A stretch of 64,000 bases of DNA from SURF-21 sp964462595. GTDB taxonomy: Bacteria > Actinomycetota > Geothermincolia > Geothermincolales > RBG-13-55-18. The translations under genes and the position numbers were made by a program. Location of the stretch: the NCBI GenBank assembly GCA_964462595.1, contig CAYWXM010000053.1, positions 1 to 64,000 on the forward strand, in the 5' to 3' direction. How positions within the stretch are numbered: position 1 is the first letter of the stretch; each line of letters opens with the position of its first letter. A model generated the notes under the pieces. That model made no database searches, was not told the origin of the DNA, and saw only the letters and a program-made list of their open reading frames with translations. This document shows positions 33,439-41,641 of this stretch, in pieces.

Positions 33439-33920
33439 GCTTATGAGACCAGCTGCCTGAATCTGTTCGTATATCCCTGATGTTCTAAGCGGCGAGGGGG
33501 CGCGCGGCGGGATACGACAGCTTGGATAGCGAGTAATGTTGTTGTATAGACAGCTAACGCATGTTTCATATCGAGTAACAATATAGGCGTCAGTAAAACT
33601 CCTTCCTGTCGGAAAATGAAAATACTTTTCGCATAAAACACTCATTTAACTGCAAATAATGATGAAATTAAAGTCAGTCGCCACAAGGAAAGGTAAGTAA
33701 TTCATGTTTTATGGAAAAGAAATGAGGGTATTAATAGACGATGAAGCCATCCCGTGGGGGGAGAGGAAAAGAAGGGGGGCGGGCAGACAGCCGCTCTCAG
33801 GACATCGCCGAGCAAGGCGGAGCCGCCTGACAGGCGATTGATGCTGCGTGCGGGCGCCGTGTGAGCGGGCAGAGCCGTACGCGCCGGTCAGGAAGTACCG
33901 TGTGAAAAGGAGGTAGCGAG
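33439..33920. other. Leader of the second corrinoid gene group; possible structured RNA
   Basis: About 480 bp without a gene. The first 320 bp are AT-rich; from about 33760 the DNA becomes GC-rich with self-complementary stretches (GGCGGAGCCGCC at 33814-33825 and neighbours) up to the AAAGGAGG ribosome site. I looked for the cobalamin riboswitch core and did not find it. It may hold a promoter and an unknown structured leader. Confidence 0.35.
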
Positions 33921-34550
33921 ATGGGCGAAGATCTTGTAAACGCCTTGGTCGAACTCAAGGAAGAAGAGGTCCTGGACATCGTGAAACAGAGGCTGCAGGG
34001 GGACGGCGACCCTCTGCAGATACTGGAGGATGCCCGCAAGGCCATGGAGGTGGTCGGCAAGCGCTTTTCGGACGGTGAATATTTCATCCCCGAGCTGGTG
34101 TATTCCGGGGAGATACTCAAGGAGATGACCTCCATGATCAAGCCCCACCTCACCGACATGGTGGAGGAAAAACGCCTGGGCAAGGTGGTGCTGGGCACGG
34201 TGTCCGGCGACATCCACGATATCGGCAAGGACATAGTCGCTTTCATACTGGACGTCAACGGCTTCGAGATACTCGACCTGGGCGTGGATGTCTCTCCCGA
34301 CGCTTTCGTGGCCAAGGTCAAGGAGACGGAGGCGCCCATACTGGGGCTGAGCGGTTTCCTCACCCTGGCCTACGATTCCATGAAAGAGACGGTGGAGGCC
34401 ATAAAGGCGGCCGGCATGCGGGACAAGGTGAAGATCATGATAGGTGGGGGCCAGATGAGCGATGAGATAAAGGATTATACCGGGGCCGACGCTTACGGCC
34501 GGGATGCCATGGAGGGTGTGGCGCTGGCCAGGAAGTTCATCGGGGCATGA
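33921..34550 (+). CDS. Corrinoid (B12-binding) methyltransferase protein 2
   Basis: A 209-residue corrinoid protein with a helical cap and a B12 domain: DIHDIGKDIVAF (Asp-x-His-x-x-Gly), GLSGFLTLAYDSM and MIGGGQMSDE. It is a paralogue of corrinoid protein 1 and slightly closer to the methylamine/methoxy-aryl type in its cap. AAAGGAGG lies upstream of the ATG. It is followed 34 bp later by the second UroD-fold methyltransferase, so each methyltransferase has its own corrinoid partner. Confidence 0.92.
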   Translation: MGEDLVNALVELKEEEVLDIVKQRLQGDGDPLQILEDARKAMEVVGKRFSDGEYFIPELVYSGEILKEMTSMIKPHLTDMVEEKRLGKVVLGTVSGDIHDIGKDIVAFILDVNGFEILDLGVDVSPDAFVAKVKETEAPILGLSGFLTLAYDSMKETVEAIKAAGMRDKVKIMIGGGQMSDEIKDYTGADAYGRDAMEGVALARKFIGA

Positions 34551-34583
34551 AAGCCCACGGAAGGATAAAGGGAGGCGTTAAGC

Positions 34584-35924
34584 ATGGAAGAGAAGAACTG
34601 GGAAGAATTGACCCCTGATGAGCGGCGTGAATCCCTGTTCGAGGCCTGGCTCGCGCCTAAGGAGGTCGAGTTCAAGGATCCCGATGCCGAGAAGGCTTAC
34701 AAGGAGAGGGTGACCAGGATTCAGGATGCCATAAAGCTCAAGAAGCCAGACAGGGTGCCCGTCTTCCCCGTCATCGGTTTCTTCCCCGCCTTTCACGCGG
34801 GGATGACCGCCGAGGAAGTGATGTACGATTACGATAAGCTTTTGGAAGCTTACGAGAAATACGTCTTCGATTTCGAGCCCGATGCCCACGGCGGAGCCCT
34901 GAACCCGGGTTCGGGACCGTTCTTCGAGAAGCTCGATTACCAACTCTACGCCTGGCCCGGGCACGGCGTATCTCCGCTGCATTCTTACCAGTGCCTGGAG
35001 GGGGAGTTCATGAAGGCGGATGAATACGATTCCCTCGTAGATGACCCCACCAATTACTTCCTCACAGGCTACCTGCCGCGCGTCTTCAAGGCCTTGGAGC
35101 CCCTGCAGAAACTGACCCCGTTTACCAACATCCTGGAGATGTTCTCGGCCTTCTCCATGGTCAGCTTCCTGCCCTTCGCATTCCCTGACGTAAAGGAAGC
35201 CCTGCAGGCACTCATGGACGCGGGGGACGAGGTCATGAAGTGGATAGGATATGTCTCTCGGCATGACAGGGAAGTGGCGGCGGCCGGATTCCCCATATTT
35301 TACGGAGGGGGCTCCAAGGTGCCGTTCGATATCATCGGCGATACCATGAGGGGGACCAGGGCGATAATGATGGACATGTTCCGCAGGCCGGATAAGGTAC
35401 TCGAAGCGGTGGAGGCCATGACCCCCCTGGCCATCAAGATGGGCGCCTCCTCGGCCAGGGCAAACGGAAACCCCGTAGTCTTCATCCCCCTGCACAAGGG
35501 CGCCGATGGTTTCATGTCCGACGAGCAGTTCAAGAAGTTCTACTGGCCGGGCATGAAGGACCTCATCCTGGGGCTGGTAGAGCAGGGTTGCGTCCCGTTC
35601 TTTTACGTTGAGGGCGGATACAATTCACGCCTGGACGTCATCAACGACATCCCCGAGGGCAAGGTGATATACGGGTTCGACCAGACGGACATGGTCAAGG
35701 CCAAGGAGTCACTCGGCGGAGTGGCCTGCATCGGGGGTAACATGCCCATCCATCTCCTGAGCGTGGGTACGGAGGAGCAGGTGAGGGAACGCGCCAAGTG
35801 GCTCATAGACGAGGTGGGCAAGGACGGCGGATACATCATGATGACCGGTGCGGTCATTGACGAAGCCAGGTCGGAGAACGTAAAGGCCATGATCGATGCC
35901 GTGAAGGAATACGGCGTCTATTGA
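34584..35924 (+). CDS. UroD-fold methyltransferase without the HxC zinc motif
   Basis: A 446-residue protein of the uroporphyrinogen decarboxylase superfamily. RVPVFPVIGFFPAFHAGMT, LDPxEV-like GMTAEEVMYDYDKLLEAY and the C-terminal GGVACIGGNMPIHLLSVGT fit the corrinoid-linked branch. Unlike the upstream enzyme, the HxC...C site is missing (the matching strand reads FYVEGGYNS), as in methyltransferase-1 enzymes that demethylate ethers or similar donors without zinc-thiolate chemistry. Its probable role is to transfer a methyl group from an unknown donor to corrinoid protein 2. Confidence 0.85.
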   Translation: MEEKNWEELTPDERRESLFEAWLAPKEVEFKDPDAEKAYKERVTRIQDAIKLKKPDRVPVFPVIGFFPAFHAGMTAEEVMYDYDKLLEAYEKYVFDFEPDAHGGALNPGSGPFFEKLDYQLYAWPGHGVSPLHSYQCLEGEFMKADEYDSLVDDPTNYFLTGYLPRVFKALEPLQKLTPFTNILEMFSAFSMVSFLPFAFPDVKEALQALMDAGDEVMKWIGYVSRHDREVAAAGFPIFYGGGSKVPFDIIGDTMRGTRAIMMDMFRRPDKVLEAVEAMTPLAIKMGASSARANGNPVVFIPLHKGADGFMSDEQFKKFYWPGMKDLILGLVEQGCVPFFYVEGGYNSRLDVINDIPEGKVIYGFDQTDMVKAKESLGGVACIGGNMPIHLLSVGTEEQVRERAKWLIDEVGKDGGYIMMTGAVIDEARSENVKAMIDAVKEYGVY

Positions 35925-35932
35925 GCGGGCGA

Positions 35933-35962
35933 GCCCGGTGCCGGGGAGGTCCGGCACCGGGC
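35933..35962 (+). promoter_or_regulatory. Perfect 12-bp intercistronic hairpin with an SD-like loop
   Basis: GCCCGGTGCCGG (35933-35944) and CCGGCACCGGGC (35951-35962) pair perfectly around the loop GGAGGT, which is itself a Shine-Dalgarno sequence. It lies between the UroD-fold gene and the methyltransferase gene at 35973. No T run follows. It may stabilise the upstream mRNA or limit translation of the downstream gene. Confidence 0.6.
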
Positions 35963-35972
35963 AGGCCAGGAT

Positions 35973-36836
35973 ATGAGCCAAAGAAAGGGGTGGCTTGTGG
36001 ACACGTTGCTTTCCAGCTCTTCCAGAGAGGTCCTGATAGGGGCGGAGAGGCCTACGGTGCTCATCGGGGAGAGGATCAACCCCACGGGCAAGAAGTGGCT
36101 TCAGGATGCCCTTAAGGCTGAGGACATGGAGGTCGTGCGCAGGGAAGCCATGGCCCAGGCGGAGGCCGGAGCCGATGTCCTCGACGTAAACGTGGGGGTC
36201 TTCGGCGTCGAGGAATCCGTCCTCCTGCCCCGGGTGGTGGAGGCGGTGATGGGGGCGGTGGACCTGCCCCTCTGTATCGATACCACGGATCCCGCGGCTC
36301 TCGAGGCTGCCCTCGATGTTTACAAGGGCAAGCCGCTGGTGAATTCCGTCACCGGGGAGGAATCGCGGCTGGAGGCAGTGCTGCCGCTGGTGAAGAAATA
36401 CGGAGCGGCGGTGGTCGGGCTGGTGCAGGACGACGAGGGGATCCCTAAAGACGCCGAGCGCCGGTTCCAGATAGCGGACAAGATCGTGCAGCACGCCGGG
36501 GAGGCGGGGATCCCCCGCGAGGACGTGATAATCGATTGCCTGGTCCTATCTCTGGGCAGCGACACTTCCACGGGCATCTCGGTCCTGGAGGCCATAAGGA
36601 GGGTCCGGGAGGAATTGGGGGTTAACGTCACCCTGGGGGCCAGCAACATATCTTTCGGCCTGCCCGACCGCGACGTGCTCAACGGGGCTTTTATGGCCAT
36701 GGCCGTGCGCTCCGGCGCCACCTGCATGATCGTTGACGTGGCGAGGGTACGCCCCTATATCCTCGCCGCCGACCTGGTGATGGGGAAGGACAACTACGCG
36801 CGGCGCTACATCGCCGATTACCGCAAGCGAAACTGA
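35973..36836 (+). CDS. Methyltetrahydrofolate:corrinoid methyltransferase (MtrH/AcsE/DHPS-like)
   Basis: A 287-residue pterin-binding TIM-barrel protein. TVLIGERINPTGKKWL (about 29-44), GADVLDVNVG (about 69-78), LCIDTTDP and PLVNSVTGE are the hallmarks of the dihydropteroate-synthase-like methyltransferases that move methyl groups between corrinoid proteins and tetrahydrofolate. In this cluster it would pass methyl groups from corrinoid protein 2 into the folate pool for oxidation or acetyl-CoA formation. The ribosome site before ATG 35973 is poor, and a strong hairpin lies just upstream, so its output may be set by that structure. Confidence 0.88.
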   Translation: MSQRKGWLVDTLLSSSSREVLIGAERPTVLIGERINPTGKKWLQDALKAEDMEVVRREAMAQAEAGADVLDVNVGVFGVEESVLLPRVVEAVMGAVDLPLCIDTTDPAALEAALDVYKGKPLVNSVTGEESRLEAVLPLVKKYGAAVVGLVQDDEGIPKDAERRFQIADKIVQHAGEAGIPREDVIIDCLVLSLGSDTSTGISVLEAIRRVREELGVNVTLGASNISFGLPDRDVLNGAFMAMAVRSGATCMIVDVARVRPYILAADLVMGKDNYARRYIADYRKRN

Positions 36837-37015
36837 GCGAGCCTGAGGGACTTCTACTCGGCCTTACGGTACATGCGGGCGATCGTCGCCTGAAAAGGAT
36901 GCCTGTCCCACTTATTATTCCGCCTTCCGGAAGAGCCGTACCTGCAGCCGGCTGAAGGAAAAACGCCCGCAGTGAAGAAGATTTAGGGCAGAAAACCTTC
37001 GAGAAGGAGGCGGAG

Positions 37016-37678
37016 ATGTTGTTTGCATATACCGAGGCTTCCCAGAGGGCCCTGGAGGGGCTCAGGGATCTTAACGCCATCAAATGGTATGTTGTTCCTC
37101 TGCTGCTCGTCGTGGCCTATATATATACCAAGGAGATCAAGGAATCGCGGCAGACGGGGAACTGGGACCCCATCCTCGCCGCGCTGGTCCTCTTCGGCTG
37201 CGACTTCTTCAACGAGACCTGGAACGGCTGGGTCTTCCACCTCTCCGAGCGCTCCGCGGTATGGACCACGCCAGGGGACACCGCCTACAGGGCCATGGTG
37301 GGGTGGAACATCGAGATAATCTTCGCTTTCGCCCTCTTCGGCCTGGTCTATTATCATTCGCTGCTTCCCGACCAGAAGCAGAAGATCCTGGGCCTGCCCA
37401 ACCGCTGGTTCTTCGCCGTCTTCTTCGCCGTCTTCGCCGTCTTCATCGAGGTGCTCTTGAACATGGCCGACCAGCTGGTGTGGGAATACGCATGGTGGTA
37501 TCGTTCCTTTGGCGGCATATGGATCATCTTCCTGCTGGGGTACCTTTATTGGTTCGTGGCCATAAACGTCATGCTCAACATGAAGACCATGAAGAGCAAG
37601 CTCGTTTTCGTGGGCGCCATCTATGCAGTCCCCATCTTTCTGAACGTGCTCGCTGCCATACTCGGCTTCAGGTATTGA
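37016..37678 (+). CDS. Six-helix membrane protein of unknown function
   Basis: A 220-residue integral membrane protein with hydrophobic segments at about 25-40, 52-67, 99-114, 130-150, 165-187 and 196-219. The second loop is aromatic-rich (NETWNGWVFHLSERSAVWTTPGDTAYR), which is conserved-looking and could bind a ligand. GAAGGAGG lies upstream of the ATG at 37016. It follows the methyl-transfer genes by 179 bp, so it may be a separate transcript. No transporter family recognised. Confidence 0.75.
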   Translation: MLFAYTEASQRALEGLRDLNAIKWYVVPLLLVVAYIYTKEIKESRQTGNWDPILAALVLFGCDFFNETWNGWVFHLSERSAVWTTPGDTAYRAMVGWNIEIIFAFALFGLVYYHSLLPDQKQKILGLPNRWFFAVFFAVFAVFIEVLLNMADQLVWEYAWWYRSFGGIWIIFLLGYLYWFVAINVMLNMKTMKSKLVFVGAIYAVPIFLNVLAAILGFRY

Positions 37679-37910
37679 TCCGCGGACCTTATGACGCCGA
37701 GGGCTTCTTCGTTCGATCTTCACGCTTGCGCATATGCCGTAGAGGATGATCCCTGGAATCCGTGGTGGAGACGTGTCCCGTAAGGTCGCCGCGTGAGTCG
37801 GGATGTTCCACATGGCCTGGCATGGAAGCAAACAGTCACGGCGAGTCGGGATAAACGCTGCGGATGATAGAATACTGGCATGTAACCGGCAATGCTCGAA
37901 GGGGGTAGCG

Positions 37911-38678
37911 ATGGGCGCGAATCTTACGGATCTTTCGGGGAAGACGGCGGCGGTCAGCGGCTCTGGAAGGGGGATCGGAAAGGCCATCGCCCTGGCAATG
38001 GCGCAGGCGGGGGCGGACGTGGTGGTCTTCTCCCGCACGGAGGAGGAGTTCCGTGATACCGCGGCTGAGATAGAGTCACTGGGCAGGCGGTCGCTGGCCT
38101 TGCGCGTGGATGTCAGCCAGCCGCGTGACGTACAGGCTATGGTGGAGGCAACCATGGCGGAGTTCGGCCGCCTGGATATCCTGGTCAACAACGCCGGGCA
38201 GAGCCCCAGCTATGACTATATGGAGAACGTGGAGGCGGACCATTACGAGGCGATCATGGGCAGCAACATAAAGGGGGCTTTTCTCTGCTCTCAGCAGGCC
38301 GTGCCGGTGATGAAAGAGCAGGGCGGGGGCTGTATTATAAATGTCGCCTCGCTGGCGGGGATCAAGGCCTTGTTCAAATGCAGCGCGTACTCCGCCAGCA
38401 AAGGGGCGGTTATCGCCCTTACCCGCACCATGGCCATAGAGCTGGCGAGGCATAACATAAGGGTCAACGCCCTCTGCCCGGGATACGCGGACACGCGGAT
38501 GATGGAGGGCCTGCTGGCGCACCCCAAGACCAGCCAGAGGATAACCGTCTCCATCCCCATGGGGCGGGTGGGAAAGCCGGAAGAAATAGCCCCCATGGCG
38601 GTTTTTCTCGCCTCGGAGGCGGCCAGTTATATGACGGGGGCCGTCGTCTGCGTGGACGGTGGCCTCTCCGCTGTCTAA
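37911..38678 (+). CDS. SDR-family NAD(P)-dependent oxidoreductase
   Basis: A 255-residue classical short-chain dehydrogenase. SGSGRGIGKAIA (about 15-26) binds the cofactor, NNAG is at about 88-91, the catalytic Ser is in NVASLAG, and YSASKGA carries Tyr and Lys. The C-terminus ends GAVVCVDGGLSAV, as in FabG-like enzymes. ATG 37911 is chosen over 37803 because GAAGGGGG lies six bases upstream. It is followed by an AMP-forming ligase, so an acyl-CoA or hydroxy-acid substrate is plausible. Confidence 0.88.
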   Translation: MGANLTDLSGKTAAVSGSGRGIGKAIALAMAQAGADVVVFSRTEEEFRDTAAEIESLGRRSLALRVDVSQPRDVQAMVEATMAEFGRLDILVNNAGQSPSYDYMENVEADHYEAIMGSNIKGAFLCSQQAVPVMKEQGGGCIINVASLAGIKALFKCSAYSASKGAVIALTRTMAIELARHNIRVNALCPGYADTRMMEGLLAHPKTSQRITVSIPMGRVGKPEEIAPMAVFLASEAASYMTGAVVCVDGGLSAV

Positions 38679-38744
38679 AATGGAATTGATTTCTCGTATT
38701 GCCGGATCCCGGCTCGGACGAACTCAGCGAGGGGGTTGAAGGAG

Positions 38745-40250
38745 TTGAACCTGGCCGATTTCCTCATCCAGACAGCTGCTAGCTCACCGGACCGCGTGGC
38801 GATAACCATGGGCGCCGAGGAGATATCCTTCCTCGAGATGGACCGCGAGGTTGACGCTCTCGTGCGTGGGCTCGGGAGGCTGGGCCTGGGGCTCGGAGAC
38901 AGGTGCGTCCTCATGATGCCGAACTCCGTAGAGTGGGTACTGGTTTATTACGCCCTGGCGAGGCTCGGCGCCGTGGTGGTGCCGGTAAACTTCATTTACC
39001 GCAAGGGAGAGCTGCAGCACATATTCAGCGACTCGGGCGCAAAGGCCTTTATCGGCCACAGCCATTACCTGGATGAAGCGATGCCGGTAGTGGAATCGCT
39101 GCCGGGCATGAACATAAGCATAGTGAACGGAAGCGACGTTCCCGCCGGGTGTACCCCACTGCCCGAGCTGTTCGACCATACGCGGGATGCGGTGACCTAT
39201 GCCGCGACCGCGGCGGATGACCCCTTCGCCATCATCTACACCAGCGGGACCACCGGGCTGCCCAAGGGGGCGGTGCTCACCCACGGTAACCTGATGGGCG
39301 ACGTGCTGGCGGTGTCGGGGTTGCGGTCTTCCGAGCCGGGAGACGTGGTGCTCTCTGCCCTGCCCCTCTTTCATATCTACGGTCAGACCCATGCGCTCAA
39401 CCTCTCCGTCTTCAGTGGACTCACCCTGCGCATGTGGGACCATTTCGATCCCGAGGAGATGCTGGCGGCGATAGAGGAGGAGGAGAGCACCGTCCTCTAC
39501 GCGGTGCCCACGATGATCAACCGGCTGGTGGAGCTGGCGAGCGCCTCCCCTCCGAAGAGATCCAGCCTGCGCTTCTGCGTATCGGGTGGGGCCTCACTTC
39601 CCATGGAGGTCTTCAAGCGCTTCGAAAACCTTTTCGACACCTGGATTATGGAGGGATACGGTCTCACGGAGTGCTCGCCCACCTGCCTAGAGAACCCGCC
39701 CGGCCGCACCCGTACCGGCTCCATAGGGTTTCCCGTCCCGGGATTCCGGGCGCGGGTTGTGGACGAAGATGACAACGACGTGTCTCCGGGCGAGGTGGGG
39801 GAGCTTATCATCTCCGGGCCGGGGGTGATGAAGGAATACCTGAACCAGCCCGAGGCCACCGCGGCGACATTGAGGGAAGGGTGGCTGCACACCGGCGACC
39901 TGGCCCTGCAGGACGAGGACGGCTATTTCTTTATCGTGGACCGCAAGAAGGAGTTGATCATCCGCGGCGGCTACAATGTCTATCCGCGCGAGGTGGAGGA
40001 GGTGTTCTACTCTCATCCAGCGGTGCTGGAGGCGGCGGTGCTGGGCATCCCCCACGCGGACCTGGGAGAGGAGGTCGCGGCAGCGGTGGTGCTCAGGCCG
40101 GGAGCCGAGGCCACGCCCGAGGAGCTCAGGGACTTCGTGAAGGAGAGGGTGGCGCCGTACAAGTACCCCAGGGTTATAAGGATAGTGGAAGAACTTCCCA
40201 GGAACTCCGCCGGCAAGGTCCTGAAGCGGGAGATATCGCTCGAGGGCTAG
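38745..40250 (+). CDS. AMP-forming acyl-CoA ligase
   Basis: A 501-residue adenylate-forming enzyme: YTSGTTGLPKGAVLTHGN (about 165-182, P-loop), GYGLTECSP (about 305-313), LHTGDLALQDEDGYFFIVDRKKELIIRGGYNVYPREVEE (hinge) and the C-terminal catalytic Lys in NSAGKVLKRE. It activates a carboxylic acid to its CoA ester. TTG 38745 is preferred (GAGGGGG nine bases upstream); TTG 38736 directly touches that site. Its stop shares the bases CTAG with the stop of the HMG-CoA reductase gene on the other strand. Confidence 0.9.
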   Translation: MNLADFLIQTAASSPDRVAITMGAEEISFLEMDREVDALVRGLGRLGLGLGDRCVLMMPNSVEWVLVYYALARLGAVVVPVNFIYRKGELQHIFSDSGAKAFIGHSHYLDEAMPVVESLPGMNISIVNGSDVPAGCTPLPELFDHTRDAVTYAATAADDPFAIIYTSGTTGLPKGAVLTHGNLMGDVLAVSGLRSSEPGDVVLSALPLFHIYGQTHALNLSVFSGLTLRMWDHFDPEEMLAAIEEEESTVLYAVPTMINRLVELASASPPKRSSLRFCVSGGASLPMEVFKRFENLFDTWIMEGYGLTECSPTCLENPPGRTRTGSIGFPVPGFRARVVDEDDNDVSPGEVGELIISGPGVMKEYLNQPEATAATLREGWLHTGDLALQDEDGYFFIVDRKKELIIRGGYNVYPREVEEVFYSHPAVLEAAVLGIPHADLGEEVAAAVVLRPGAEATPEELRDFVKERVAPYKYPRVIRIVEELPRNSAGKVLKREISLEG

Positions 40251-41431
40251 CGGCTGTCCTGAGGCCGGTTGCGGCCGAGTTTCTCGTGGGCGCCCACCCA
40301 TTCGTCCGAGGTTATCGCCCCCACCAGGGATATCTCTCCTGCCAGCACCACAGCCGTCACGATCTCCGCGAACTTGAGAGAGGTCCCCTCTCCCTTACAG
40401 CCCAGGATCTCGAGGCACTCCCTCTGCGTGGGCAGGTTGGTGCCGCCGCCTACGGTGCCGACTATAAGCGAAGGCAGGGTTACGCCGAAGTAAAGGCCTC
40501 CTTCGGCAGGCCTCAGGTCCAGGATATCCACGTGGGACTCGGCCACGTTGGCCGGGTCGTTGCCGCAGGCGATGAAGAGGGCGGCGATGCCGTTGGCGGC
40601 GTGGAAGCCATTGCTAACGCACCCGGCGTAAATGGCGCTCAAGGTGCCGCTAATAAAATTGTCGAGCACTGTTCCCGCTGTGGTCCTCAGCAGTTCCGCG
40701 AGCACCGCGTCGGGTATCTGCACCTCCGCCGATACCTTTTTGCCCCTGCTCTTGAGCACGTTGACCTGCGAGTATTTCTTGTCCGAGCAGAACTTCGAGG
40801 CCAGGTTGAAGGACTCCACCGCATCCCAGCCGGGATAGGCTTCCCGGATATCCCGGCATATCTGGCTGGTGGCCAGGTTGACCATGTTCTGCCCGGCGGC
40901 GTCCCCGGTATGAAACCCGAAGCGCACGTAAACGTTCCTGCCCAGGTTGAAGATATCCACGTCGCTGAGTTTTCCGTGGGTTGTGGTCTTGCTGACGGCC
41001 GTATCCATGACACCGCGGTTGTCTTCGAGCCACCGGGTAAACCTCCCCGCCTCCTCGAGAGAGGTAAGGCGGAACACGGGAGCACGCTGCATGTGGTCCT
41101 CGAAGACTTTTACGCGGCATCCCCCGGATTCCCTGATCACCCGCATGCCCCGGTTGTAGGAGGCGACCAGGGAGCCCTCCGTGGTGGCCAGGGGCACGTA
41201 GAACTCCCCCCGGGCATGTTCCCCGTGGATGAGCAGCGGTCCCGCCAGCCCCACGGGGATCTTCGCCGTGCCGATGTAGTTCTCGATGTTGCCTTTGACC
41301 GCGTCGGCAGGGTAGGGATCTTTTTTTAACCAATCGATGCCGCTCCCTGTCTCTTCCAGGAAAAGCTGCCTCTCGAGGATATCCTTTTCCTCGTTGCCGC
41401 GAGATACGCGCCGGTCTTTCTCGGGACCCAT
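40247..41431 (-). CDS. hmgA: Hydroxymethylglutaryl-CoA reductase, class I type
   Basis: A 394-residue enzyme that reduces HMG-CoA to mevalonate. Catalytic residues are in place: Glu85 in TTEGSLVAS, Lys218 in CSDKKYSQVN, Asp292 in GNDPAN and His382 in GAHEKLGRNR. ENYIGTAKIPVGLAGP and GTVGGGTNLPTQ are the substrate- and NADP(H)-binding signatures. These sequences, notably DKK and the C-terminal His box, are of the class I type usual in archaea and eukaryotes and uncommon in bacteria. No other mevalonate-pathway gene is in the window. ATG 41431 is preferred over GTG 41437 for its spacing from AAAGGA. Confidence 0.92.
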   Translation of the reverse strand: MGPEKDRRVSRGNEEKDILERQLFLEETGSGIDWLKKDPYPADAVKGNIENYIGTAKIPVGLAGPLLIHGEHARGEFYVPLATTEGSLVASYNRGMRVIRESGGCRVKVFEDHMQRAPVFRLTSLEEAGRFTRWLEDNRGVMDTAVSKTTTHGKLSDVDIFNLGRNVYVRFGFHTGDAAGQNMVNLATSQICRDIREAYPGWDAVESFNLASKFCSDKKYSQVNVLKSRGKKVSAEVQIPDAVLAELLRTTAGTVLDNFISGTLSAIYAGCVSNGFHAANGIAALFIACGNDPANVAESHVDILDLRPAEGGLYFGVTLPSLIVGTVGGGTNLPTQRECLEILGCKGEGTSLKFAEIVTAVVLAGEISLVGAITSDEWVGAHEKLGRNRPQDSR

Positions 41432-41641
41432 TATCACTCATCCTTTGATTACGTTACCGCCTTGCGCAGATCCCTGGCGGTTCTAAAGAGGACGCCGGGA
41501 TTATCGCTCGCATCAGCCATCCCTTAGATTATAAACGTTTCAGGCATATATATACGCAGTGTTGGGAACAAACATATTATAAAAACGGGAAGCGGGGAAA
41601 GAAGGAGCGAGGATCTCTTCGGGGAAGGAAAGGATGAGTAC

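Noticed and set aside
29027..33920. Cobalamin riboswitch near the corrinoid genes
   Set aside because: I looked for the conserved core in both intergenic regions and found none by eye; a covariance search would be decisive.
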